A stretch of 64,000 bases of DNA from Uliginosibacterium paludis (GTDB lineage Bacteria; Pseudomonadota; Gammaproteobacteria; Burkholderiales; Rhodocyclaceae), in NCBI RefSeq assembly GCF_039631355.1, contig NZ_JBDIVF010000003.1, forward strand, positions 124,001-188,000, written 5' to 3'. The notes beneath the pieces are model-generated. The model saw nothing but the letters and a program-made list of their open reading frames with translations. It was not told where the DNA came from and did no database searches. Position 1 is the first letter of the stretch. Each line of letters opens with the position of its first letter. Below, piece by piece: positions 1-8,044 of this stretch. Both the position numbers and the translations under genes were made by a program.

Positions 1-1356
1 AGCCCTTCGCGGATCATGGCGGCCGCCTTGCTGTGCGTGCTCGTACTGGATCCCTGGGCGGTCCTCTCCGCGGGATTCTGGTTGTCCTTCGGTGCCGTGG
101 GTGCGCTGCTGCTGATGGATGCCGGGCGGCGGAAGAGGCCTTCGTCAGGAGGCCGGCTGTATCGCCTGGTTGCTGACTGGCTGCGCGCACAGTGGGCCGT
201 GAGCCTGATCGCCCTGCCTTTGCTGCTGGGCCTGTTCCAGCAGTTTTCGCTGGTGTCTCCCCTGGCAAACGCGGTAGCCATACCGGTGGTGAGCGCGCTT
301 GTGACGCCGCTGGCAATGCTGTTCGCATTGCTGCCCCTGCCGGCGCTCGCCTTGCTCGCGGCGTGGGTCACAGGCTGGCTCATGAAGTTTCTCGATCTGC
401 TGGCCGGGCTGCCACTGGCGCTCTGGCAGCAAGCGGCGCCTCCCGCATGGCTGGTGGCCTGCTGTCTGCTCGCTGCCGCTTTCGCCTTGTTGCCGCGTGG
501 CCTGCCGGCCAGGTGGGCCGGATTGCTGGCTTTCATTCCCTTGCTCGGCTTCACGCCGGTCAGACCGGAGCAGGGGGGCATGACGGTTAACGTGCTTGAT
601 GTCGGACAGGGGCTCGCCGTGCATGTGCAGACACACCGGCAGGACCTGCTGTTTGATGCCGGCCCCCGCTACGGCCCCGAGGCCGATGCGGGAGCGAGAA
701 TCATCGTACCCTGGCTGCGCTCCCAGGGCGTTGCACGCCTCGACGATCTGGTGATCTCGCATGCGGACAAGGATCATGCGGGCGGCGCGGCAAGTCTGCT
801 GGCCGCACTGCCGGTCGGCCGGCTGCGCAGCAGCCTCGGTGCGGACGATCCGCTCCTGAAGACCCGTGTGCCTCACCGGCCATGCGTGGCAGGGGACGCA
901 TGGGAGGCCGATGGCGTGCGCTTCCAGGTTCTTCATCCTGCCGCGGATTTTTCCGGCAGCGAGAATGATCGTTCCTGTGTGCTCAGGGTCTCAGCGGCAG
1001 CGGGCAGCGTGCTGCTGACGGGAGACATCGGCCTGCGTGCGGAGGAGCGCCTGGTGGCCGAAGACGCCTCGAGGCTTGCCGCCGAACTCCTGATCGCGCC
1101 GCATCATGGCAGCCGGACATCTTCCGGCGAGGATTTCATCCGGGCCGTCTCGGCGCGGCATGTGGTTTTCACGCCCGGCTATCTCAGCCGCTTCGGGCAC
1201 CCCGCGCCAGAGGTTGTTGCGCGCTACGAAGCGAGCGGTGCCCGGCTGTATCGCTCGGATCACGACGGTCTGGTGCGTTTCAGGTTTGATCTGCGTGGCA
1301 TTCAGGCGGAGCGCATGCGGAGTGCCCATCTGAGATACTGGCATGATCGTGATTGA
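1..1356 (+). CDS. comEC: ComEC/Rec2 DNA-uptake channel protein, C-terminal part (5' end outside window)
   Basis: The frame is open from base 1, so the start lies upstream of the window. Hydrophobic segments fill roughly the first 180 residues (the end of the competence membrane domain). A metallo-beta-lactamase-like domain follows, opening NVLDVGQG, with the metal-type signature SHADKDHAGG and a later APHHGS motif. In this family the protein forms the inner-membrane channel for single-stranded DNA during natural transformation, and the C-terminal domain is thought to act on the non-transported strand. Only the C-terminal ~450 residues are visible, so nothing can be said about the N-terminal OB-like domain. 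Confidence 0.93.
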   Translation, partial: SPSRIMAAALLCVLVLDPWAVLSAGFWLSFGAVGALLLMDAGRRKRPSSGGRLYRLVADWLRAQWAVSLIALPLLLGLFQQFSLVSPLANAVAIPVVSALVTPLAMLFALLPLPALALLAAWVTGWLMKFLDLLAGLPLALWQQAAPPAWLVACCLLAAAFALLPRGLPARWAGLLAFIPLLGFTPVRPEQGGMTVNVLDVGQGLAVHVQTHRQDLLFDAGPRYGPEADAGARIIVPWLRSQGVARLDDLVISHADKDHAGGAASLLAALPVGRLRSSLGADDPLLKTRVPHRPCVAGDAWEADGVRFQVLHPAADFSGSENDRSCVLRVSAAAGSVLLTGDIGLRAEERLVAEDASRLAAELLIAPHHGSRTSSGEDFIRAVSARHVVFTPGYLSRFGHPAPEVVARYEASGARLYRSDHDGLVRFRFDLRGIQAERMRSAHLRYWHDRD

Positions 1357-1375
1357 ACGCTGACAGGAGACTGGC

Positions 1376-2245
1376 ATGTCAAACACAACCCCCTTCCGGC
1401 ACGGAAGCGTGCTGTGCATGAGCGGCCTGCAGCTGCACCGGATGGCCTACACGGACTGGGGCGACCCGGACAATCCGGATCTGGTCTTTTGCGTTCATGG
1501 TCTCACACGGAATGCGCGGGACTTCGACCGGCTTGCTGCGGCACTCTCTCCTCGCTACCGCGTCATCTGCTCCGATGTGGCCGGTCGCGGCCTCAGCGAC
1601 TGGCTGCTTGATCCCTCGGGTTACGTGGTGCCCAATTATGTCAATCACATGCTTACGCTATTGGCCAGGTCGGGCGCCGAGCGGATTCACTGGGTCGGAA
1701 CGTCGATGGGTGGTCTGATCGGCATGGGCCTCGCTGCGCTCGATCAGTCGCCGATCCGGAGCCTCGTGCTTAACGATGTGGGGCCGGTGCTCGACGCGCC
1801 AGCGCTTCGCCGGATTGGTGAGTATGTGGGGCGAGCCCCCCGGTTTGCTTCGGTAGAAGAGGCGGAAGCCTACATGCGACGAGTCGGGCCGGGCTTCGGC
1901 GAGCTTGACGACCAGGCCTGGCGGGAGATCACGCTGAGCTCGATCCGCCAGGCGGGGGAGGGCTGGTGCATGCGTTACGATCCCGCAATCGGTGAGGTCA
2001 TGCGGGCCACCGTCGATACGATGGATGCGAATCTCTGGCCGCTGTGGGACAGGATCCGCTGCCCCGTTCTTGTCCTTCGTGGCGAGCATTCCGATCTGCT
2101 GAGCAGTGCGACGCTGGCGGAAATGACGCAGCGTGGCCCCGGCGCGCGGACGGTCGTGATCCCGGATACCGGGCACGCGCCGATGTTGATGAAGGCGGGC
2201 GAGATCGCCCTTGTTTCGGATTTTCTCAAGGCTGAGGGCGCATGA
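1376..2245 (+). CDS. alpha/beta hydrolase
   Basis: 289 residues, preceded by an AGGAGA ribosome site eight bases before ATG. It has the alpha/beta hydrolase fold signature: oxyanion HG at 41-42, nucleophile elbow GTSMGG with Ser110, a likely acid at Asp240 and a catalytic His at 267 (TGHAP). There is no signal peptide, so it is probably cytoplasmic. The substrate cannot be read from the sequence; relatives include esterases and C-C bond hydrolases. It starts 19 bases after comEC and overlaps the next gene by four bases (ATGA), so the hydrolase and the DUF599 protein are probably cotranscribed and translationally coupled. Confidence 0.88.
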   Translation: MSNTTPFRHGSVLCMSGLQLHRMAYTDWGDPDNPDLVFCVHGLTRNARDFDRLAAALSPRYRVICSDVAGRGLSDWLLDPSGYVVPNYVNHMLTLLARSGAERIHWVGTSMGGLIGMGLAALDQSPIRSLVLNDVGPVLDAPALRRIGEYVGRAPRFASVEEAEAYMRRVGPGFGELDDQAWREITLSSIRQAGEGWCMRYDPAIGEVMRATVDTMDANLWPLWDRIRCPVLVLRGEHSDLLSSATLAEMTQRGPGARTVVIPDTGHAPMLMKAGEIALVSDFLKAEGA

Positions 2246-2982
2246 CATTCATCGGTTTCTTCAAGAGCCTGGGCTGGGCGGACTGGCTCGGGCTCGCCTG
2301 GTTCCTGGTCTGCTGGTCAGGGTATGAGCGACTGGTGGAGAAGGGCTGGAAGGGGCATTCGACGCTTCTGGTCGAAGGCCATCATCTGCGCGTGCAGTGG
2401 GCAAGGCAATTGCTGACGCGGGAGAACCGGATCGTCGATTGCGCGCTCGTGGCCAATCTGGTCAGCAGCGTGAATTTCTACGCAAACACGTCGATCTACA
2501 TCATTGCAGGCCTCTTCGCGACGCTCGGCGCACTGGACCGTTTCATGGATACCGCAGCAGAGCTCCAGTTCTCGCGGAGCTTTTCGCGCGAGGCCATGGA
2601 GCTCAAGCTGATCCTGCTGATCACCATCTTCGTGGTCGCCTACTTCAAGTTCACTTGGGCGCTGCGCCAGTTCAACGTGCTCTCCATCACGACCGGCGCG
2701 GTGCCTCCGCGGGAATCCTCTCCCGAGGTTCTCGAGCGCTTCGCGCAGAAACATGCCGCGGTGAATACCTGCGCGGGCGACGATTTCAACCGCGGTCTGC
2801 GGGCGTATTACTTCGGCCTGGCGGTGCTGGGCTGGATGCTTTCGCCCTGGCTCTTCATCATCGCGACGACGGTCGTGGTGTATGTGCAGGCAAGGCGCGA
2901 GTTCGATTCGCCGGTGCTCCGCGCCTTGCGCGATGCAGACACCCTGCCGGCGCCGGAGCTTGGCGGTGCGCCGAAGGTCTGA
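2242..2982 (+). CDS. DUF599 family membrane protein
   Basis: 246 residues with about four hydrophobic segments: around 10-25, 75-95, 115-135 and 190-215. It resembles the DUF599 family of uncharacterised integral membrane proteins, including the SxxN-rich stretch after the first membrane span (LVSSVNFYANTSIYI). The start overlaps the stop of the hydrolase gene in an ATGA arrangement. No function is established for the family and none is proposed here. It is followed by 123 bases before the convergent msrB gene, with no clear terminator hairpin. Confidence 0.8.
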   Translation: MTFIGFFKSLGWADWLGLAWFLVCWSGYERLVEKGWKGHSTLLVEGHHLRVQWARQLLTRENRIVDCALVANLVSSVNFYANTSIYIIAGLFATLGALDRFMDTAAELQFSRSFSREAMELKLILLITIFVVAYFKFTWALRQFNVLSITTGAVPPRESSPEVLERFAQKHAAVNTCAGDDFNRGLRAYYFGLAVLGWMLSPWLFIIATTVVVYVQARREFDSPVLRALRDADTLPAPELGGAPKV

Positions 2983-3105
2983 TGAGGGGGGTAATGCTGA
3001 TGGCGTCGGAGAAAGCCGTCTCTGCGCTCGGCATTCGTGCGTTGCAGAGCGGGCGCTGCGGCGCCTGCCGTTCAATCCACGGCAGGACCGCTGCTTTCCG
3101 GCGAA

Positions 3106-3513
3106 TCAGGCATCGCCGGGTTCCGGGTTGAGCTGGATCGACGCCGAGTTGATGCAGTAGCGCTGACCGGTGGGCGCCGGACCGTCATTGAACACATGGC
3201 CCAGATGCGCGCCGCATTGCTGGCAGATGACCTCGATGCGGTACATGCCATGGGAGAAGTCTTCGCGCTCTTCGACGTTGTCGGGCACGGCCGGGCTGTG
3301 AAAGCTGGGCCAGCCGCAGCCCGCATCGAACTTGCTCCCCGAGTGAAACAGGGCGGCACCGCAGCAGCGGCAGCGGTATTCGCCGGGTTCCCAGACGTTC
3401 CAGTACTCCCCGGTGAAGGGGCGCTCGGTTCCGGCCTGGCGGGTCACGCGATATTCCTCGGGGCTGAGGGTTTCACGCCATTCGGCGTCCGATTTTTCTC
3501 TGGGGCGGGGCAT
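3106..3513 (-). CDS. msrB: peptide-methionine (R)-S-oxide reductase MsrB
   Basis: 135 residues, full length for a single-domain MsrB. It reduces the R epimer of methionine sulfoxide in proteins, with thioredoxin as usual reductant. Catalytic Cys120 sits in RYCINS, and two CxxC pairs (Cys48/51 and Cys97/100) form the structural zinc site typical of the family. The CGWPSF motif lies at 66-71. There is no signal peptide, so it is cytoplasmic. The ATG has a good AAGGAG site six bases upstream. It diverges from purL, and the two promoters share the intervening ~135 bases. Confidence 0.97.
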   Translation of the reverse strand: MPRPREKSDAEWRETLSPEEYRVTRQAGTERPFTGEYWNVWEPGEYRCRCCGAALFHSGSKFDAGCGWPSFHSPAVPDNVEEREDFSHGMYRIEVICQQCGAHLGHVFNDGPAPTGQRYCINSASIQLNPEPGDA

Positions 3514-3593
3514 GTCTGGCTCCTTTTCAGCATGAAGGGCTTGTCTTCAAGACCTTACGCCATTCCGGCCGGGTTTTGGAGGGGCGCTTCCGG

Positions 3594-3599
3594 TATAAT
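3594..3599 (+). promoter_or_regulatory. candidate -10 box for purL
   Basis: A perfect TATAAT lies 51 bases before the purL ATG. No convincing TTGACA-like -35 is seen 16-18 bases upstream (the region is G/T rich, GGGTTTTGGA), so this is a likely but unproven sigma-70 promoter. Confidence 0.5.
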
Positions 3600-3649
3600 C
3601 GCGGCCTCTTCAGACCGGCTCCTGACGGTCCCCATCCCGAGTGCCTTCC

Positions 3650-6600
3650 ATGTCCGACATCCTCAGCCTCCGCGGCGCACCGGCCTTCTCGGCTTCGCGC
3701 CTGTCCCGTCTTTCCGAATCCCTCTCCAGCGCCGGTGTGAAGCTGCGCGGACTGGTCGCCGAGTTCTGGTATTTCGTGGAAACCAGGGAGGCCCTGTCGG
3801 CTGGGGAACTGGAACGCCTGGTTGATCTGCTCGACGCCCGCCCGGCCACGCCCGAGCTGCCCACCGGCACGAATCTGCTGGTGACGCCGCGTCTGGGCAC
3901 GATTTCGCCCTGGTCCTCGAAGGCGACCGACATCGCCCGCAACTGCGGCTTCGCCAAGATCGTGCGTATCGAGCGCGGCATCCAGTTCTCGCTGGATGGC
4001 AAGTTCGCGCGCGAGGCCGTGCTGCCGCTGCTGCATGACCGCATGACCGAATCGGTGCTGGACTCGCTAGACGCTGCCGCCGGTCTCTTCGCCCACTACG
4101 CGCCGCAGCCGCTGACCAGTGTGGATATCCTCAGCGGCGGTCGCGCCGCGCTGGAAGCCGCCAACGTCGAGCTGGGCCTGGCCCTGTCAGAAGACGAAAT
4201 CGATTATCTGGTCGAGAACTTCACCAAGGTGAATCGCAACCCGACGGACGTCGAGCTGATGATGTTCGCGCAGGCCAACTCCGAGCACTGCCGCCACAAG
4301 ATCTTCAACGCGGACTGGATCATCGACGGGCGCCGCGAGGAGAAGTCCTTGTTCGGCATGATCAAGGACACCCACAAGGCGCATCCGGAAGGCACCGTGG
4401 TGGCCTATGCCGACAACGCCTCGATCATCGAGGGCTTCGAGGTGGATCGTTTCTACCCGGACGCCGAAGGCCAGTGGGCCTATCGCCGCGAGCTGACCCA
4501 CATCCTCGCCAAGGTCGAAACCCATAACCACCCGACCGCGATCTCGCCTTTCCCGGGTGCCTCGACCGGCGCGGGCGGCGAGATCCGTGACGAAGGCGCC
4601 ACCGGCCGTGGCTCGCGTCCGAAGGCTGGTCTGGCGGGTTTCTCGGTGTCCAACCTGAACATCCCCGGCGCCGTGCAGCCCTGGGAAAAGCAATACGGCA
4701 AGCCTGAGCGTATCGCCTCCGCCCTGGACATCATGATCGAAGGCCCGCTCGGTGCGGCCGCCTTCAACAACGAATTCGGCCGCCCGAACCTGGCTGGCTA
4801 CTTCCGCACCTTCGAGCAGGAAGTCGAAGGCGAAGTGCGCGGCTATCACAAGCCGATCATGATCGCTGGCGGCCTGGGCAGCATCCAGGACCAGCAATCC
4901 TTCAAGACCAAGTTCGCGCCCGGTACCCTGCTGATCCAGCTCGGCGGCCCCGGCATGCTGATCGGTCTGGGCGGCGGTGCGGCGTCCTCGATGGCCACCG
5001 GCAGCAACACCGCCGATCTGGACTTCGCCTCGGTGCAGCGTGGCAACCCGGAAATGGAGCGCCGCGCGCAGGAAGTCATCGACGCCTGCTGGCAGCTGGG
5101 CGACAAGAACCCGATCCTCGCCATGCACGACGTGGGCGCGGGCGGTCTGTCGAACGCCATGCCGGAGCTGGCCGATTTCGCCGGGCTCGGCGCGCATTTC
5201 GAGCTGCGCAATGTGCAGATCGAAGAGCCGGGCATGAGCCCGCGCGAAATCTGGTCCAACGAATCCCAGGAGCGCTATGTGCTGGCGATTGCGCCCGAGT
5301 CGCTGCCGGTTTTCCAGGCTTTCTGCGAACGCGAGCGCTGCCCGTTTGCGGTGGTCGGCACGGCCACCGGCGATGGCCGCCTGCAGGTGACCGACAGCCA
5401 CTTCGGCAATCATGCCGTCGACATGGACATGCAGGTGCTGCTCGGCAAGCCGCCGAAGATGACCCGCGATGTGGCGAGCCGGCCGATCTACCTGCCGCCC
5501 TTCGACGTGTCGGACACCGACGTGCAGGAAGCCGCCTTGCGCGTGCTGCGCATGCCGGCGGTGGCCTCCAAATCCTTCCTGATCACCATCGGCGACCGCT
5601 CGGTGGGCGGCCTGACCGCGCGCGACCAGATGGTCGGTCCGTGGCAGACCCCGGTGGCTGACGTGGCCGTGACCGCAATGAGCTTCCACGGCTACACCGG
5701 CGATGCTTTCGCGATGGGCGAGCGCACCCCGCTGGCCTGCGTGAGCCCGGCCGCCTCCGGCCGCATGGCGGTGGGCGAATCCATCACCAACCTGCTCGCC
5801 GCCGATGTGGCTAAGATCGGCGACATCAAGCTCTCCGCCAACTGGATGGCCGCCTGCGGCCAGCGTGGCGAAGACGCGCGCCTGTTCGAAACCGTGAAGG
5901 CCGTGTCCGAATTCTGTATCGGCGCCGAGCTGTCGATTCCGGTCGGCAAGGATTCGCTGTCGATGCGCACGACCTGGAAGGATGGCGAAGAGGCCAAGGC
6001 CGTGACCTCGCCGCTGTCGATGATCTCCACCGCCTTTGCACCGGTGCAGGACATCCGCAAGACCCTGACGCCGCAACTGAAGATCGAAGCGGGCGTCGAA
6101 ACCGAACTGGTGCTGATCGACCTGGGCCGCGGCAAGCATCGCCTTGGTGGCTCCGTGCTGGCGCAGGCCTACAACTCGGTCGGCGAACATGCACCTGACA
6201 TCGATGCAGCCACCCTGAAGGCCTTCTTTGCCGGCGTGACTGCGTTGAAGCAAACCGGCCTGCTGCTGGCCTACCACGACCGCTCGGATGGCGGTCTGTT
6301 CGCGACCCTCGCCGAAATGGCTTTCGCCGCGCGCACCGGCATCTCGATCGAGCTGGATTCAGTGTGTTATGACGCGCTGGTCAACGACATCGACGGCGCC
6401 GAAAAGCGTCCCGATCTGCTCAAGGGCCGCTTCAATGATCGCGTCTTCGGCGCGCTGTTCGCCGAGGAACTCGGTGCCGTCGTTCAGATCCGCCGCAGCG
6501 ATCGCGAGCGGGTGCAGGCCCTGCTGCGCGAAGCTGGCTTGGGTGCCGAGACGCACTTCATCGGCTTCCCGAATGACCGCGGCAGCCTGCGCATCCGCCG

Positions 6601-7573
6601 CAATGCCAAGACCGTGTTCGAAGCCGACGTGCATGAACTGCTCCAGGTGTGGTCTGAGGTCAGCCATGAGATTGCCCGGATCCGTGACGATGCGGAGAGC
6701 GCGGATCAGGAATTCGCCGCGCTGGCCGACAAGGCCGACCCAGGCCTCTCTGTTGCGCTCACCTACGACGCCGCTCAAGACATCGCTGCTCCCTACATTG
6801 CCAAGGGCTCCCGCCCGAAGGTGGTGATCCTGCGTGAGCAGGGCGTGAACTCGCAGAACGAGATGGCTTCGGCGTTCGAGGCGGCCGGCTTTGCGCCGTT
6901 TGACGTGCACATGTCAGACCTGATGGCCGGACGTGTGAATCTGGCGGACTTCCATGGCCTTGCTGCCTGCGGCGGCTTCTCCTACGGCGACGTGCTCGGC
7001 GCGGGGCAGGGCTGGGCCAAGTCCATCCTCTTCAACGACAAGCTGCGCGAGCAGTTCTCAGCCTTCTTCCAGCGCAGCAACACCTTCGCGCTGGGCGTGT
7101 GCAACGGCTGCCAGATGATGAGCAACCTCGCCGAGATCATTCCGGGTGCCGATGCCTGGCCGCGTTTCCAGCGCAACCGCAGTGAGCAGTTCGAAGCCCG
7201 TACGGCGATGGTCGAGGTGCTTGATTCGCCATCCATCCTGCTCGCCGGCATGGCCGGCAGCCGCATGCCGATCGTGGTGAGCCACGGCGAAGGCCGCGCC
7301 GACTTCGCGCTGCACGGCAACCAGACCGAGGCATTGCTCGCGATGCGCTTCGTCGCCAATAACGGCAAGATCGCCACGACCTATCCGGCCAATCCGAACG
7401 GTTCGCCGGCCGGTATCACCGGTCTGACGACGCCGGATGGCCGCTTCACCATCATGATGCCGCACCCCGAGCGTTGCCGCCGAACCGTGCAGATGAGCTG
7501 GGCGCCTGCCACGCTGGGAGAGGACTCCCCCTGGATGCGCATGTTCCGCAACGCGCGCGTGTGGCTTGGCTGA
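3650..7573 (+). CDS. purL: phosphoribosylformylglycinamidine synthase (single-chain PurL)
   Basis: 1307 residues, the long proteobacterial form that combines PurS-like, PurL and PurQ activities. It makes FGAM from FGAR, glutamine and ATP in purine synthesis. Visible features are the N-terminal GTISPWSSKATDI block, the HNHPT segment after KVET, the GGGAAS glycine loop, and a C-terminal class I glutaminase with nucleophile Cys in GVCNGCQM and the His of MMPHPER. A GTG nine bases upstream (3641) is in frame, but the ATG (MSDILSLRG) matches the usual N-terminus better. The gene is monocistronic, ending at a strong terminator. Confidence 0.98.
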   Translation: MSDILSLRGAPAFSASRLSRLSESLSSAGVKLRGLVAEFWYFVETREALSAGELERLVDLLDARPATPELPTGTNLLVTPRLGTISPWSSKATDIARNCGFAKIVRIERGIQFSLDGKFAREAVLPLLHDRMTESVLDSLDAAAGLFAHYAPQPLTSVDILSGGRAALEAANVELGLALSEDEIDYLVENFTKVNRNPTDVELMMFAQANSEHCRHKIFNADWIIDGRREEKSLFGMIKDTHKAHPEGTVVAYADNASIIEGFEVDRFYPDAEGQWAYRRELTHILAKVETHNHPTAISPFPGASTGAGGEIRDEGATGRGSRPKAGLAGFSVSNLNIPGAVQPWEKQYGKPERIASALDIMIEGPLGAAAFNNEFGRPNLAGYFRTFEQEVEGEVRGYHKPIMIAGGLGSIQDQQSFKTKFAPGTLLIQLGGPGMLIGLGGGAASSMATGSNTADLDFASVQRGNPEMERRAQEVIDACWQLGDKNPILAMHDVGAGGLSNAMPELADFAGLGAHFELRNVQIEEPGMSPREIWSNESQERYVLAIAPESLPVFQAFCERERCPFAVVGTATGDGRLQVTDSHFGNHAVDMDMQVLLGKPPKMTRDVASRPIYLPPFDVSDTDVQEAALRVLRMPAVASKSFLITIGDRSVGGLTARDQMVGPWQTPVADVAVTAMSFHGYTGDAFAMGERTPLACVSPAASGRMAVGESITNLLAADVAKIGDIKLSANWMAACGQRGEDARLFETVKAVSEFCIGAELSIPVGKDSLSMRTTWKDGEEAKAVTSPLSMISTAFAPVQDIRKTLTPQLKIEAGVETELVLIDLGRGKHRLGGSVLAQAYNSVGEHAPDIDAATLKAFFAGVTALKQTGLLLAYHDRSDGGLFATLAEMAFAARTGISIELDSVCYDALVNDIDGAEKRPDLLKGRFNDRVFGALFAEELGAVVQIRRSDRERVQALLREAGLGAETHFIGFPNDRGSLRIRRNAKTVFEADVHELLQVWSEVSHEIARIRDDAESADQEFAALADKADPGLSVALTYDAAQDIAAPYIAKGSRPKVVILREQGVNSQNEMASAFEAAGFAPFDVHMSDLMAGRVNLADFHGLAACGGFSYGDVLGAGQGWAKSILFNDKLREQFSAFFQRSNTFALGVCNGCQMMSNLAEIIPGADAWPRFQRNRSEQFEARTAMVEVLDSPSILLAGMAGSRMPIVVSHGEGRADFALHGNQTEALLAMRFVANNGKIATTYPANPNGSPAGITGLTTPDGRFTIMMPHPERCRRTVQMSWAPATLGEDSPWMRMFRNARVWLG

Positions 7574-7593
7574 GGTTTTCGCGCAAGCAGGGA

Positions 7594-7620
7594 AAGCCCG
7601 GTTCGCCGGGCTTTTTTTTT
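7594..7620 (+). terminator. rho-independent terminator after purL
   Basis: AAAGCCCG, a six-base loop and CGGGCTTT form a GC-rich hairpin running into ten T residues, 20 bases after the purL stop. Confidence 0.92.
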
Positions 7621-8044
7621 GGATTTTTACAACACAACGCATAGTCTGGATGAATTTGTGAATAGGTAATGTTTATCGATCGTGGAGAGCGTCCGCAGAA
7701 AGATCCGGGGGTTTTGAGGCGTCTCTTCATGCTGCATCGCGATGCAAGGTGATCCGCTTGCACGGGTTGTTGTGCTGTCTGGCTCAGTATTCGTAGTCTT
7801 CTCGAATGCTGCAAAAGCACAAGGAGCGGAGTTGCTCCGGCGCGTTTCCAGGGGCTTTTGGCGGATATGACATTTGCATCCGCCGGACGGATAGTTCTGC
7901 TTTATGAACGGAAACGTAAACGGATTGACGCATTTTCACAAAGTGCCATGATCTGCCGCACTGAAATCTACGACTTCAGTACTAAGCCTTTACGGATAGC
8001 CAGTCCGGAAGGCAACACACATTCACTGGCAGGAGAACAGACTG
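7621..8044. other. intergenic region upstream of pectate lyase A
   Basis: About 420 bases without a convincing gene; a 64-codon open frame here lacks a ribosome site and any recognisable protein. The region holds a 14-base perfect palindrome near 7740, a GGAGC/GCTCC hairpin near 7833, and small hairpins close to the lyase start (CTGAA/TTCAG near 7968). It is more AT-rich than its surroundings and probably carries the promoter and leader of the lyase gene. Confidence 0.6.
7733..7746. promoter_or_regulatory. 14-base perfect palindrome, possible operator
   Basis: TGCATCGCGATGCA reads identically on both strands. It lies about 300 bases upstream of pectate lyase A, the only gene starting from this gap. 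Size and symmetry suit a dimeric regulator, but no second copy was found in the window. Confidence 0.35.

Noticed and set aside
4187..6277. 696-codon open frame opposite purL
   Set aside because: Antisense shadow of a well-conserved gene in high-GC DNA; composition (His/Arg/Gly rich) is typical of shadow frames.
7930..8030. Possible cyclic di-GMP riboswitch upstream of lyase A (ACTAAGCC, TAGCCAG pieces)
   Set aside because: The GGCAAACC-type 5' half, GAAA tetraloop and GACGCAAAGCC core are not present in order; resemblance is limited to short fragments.
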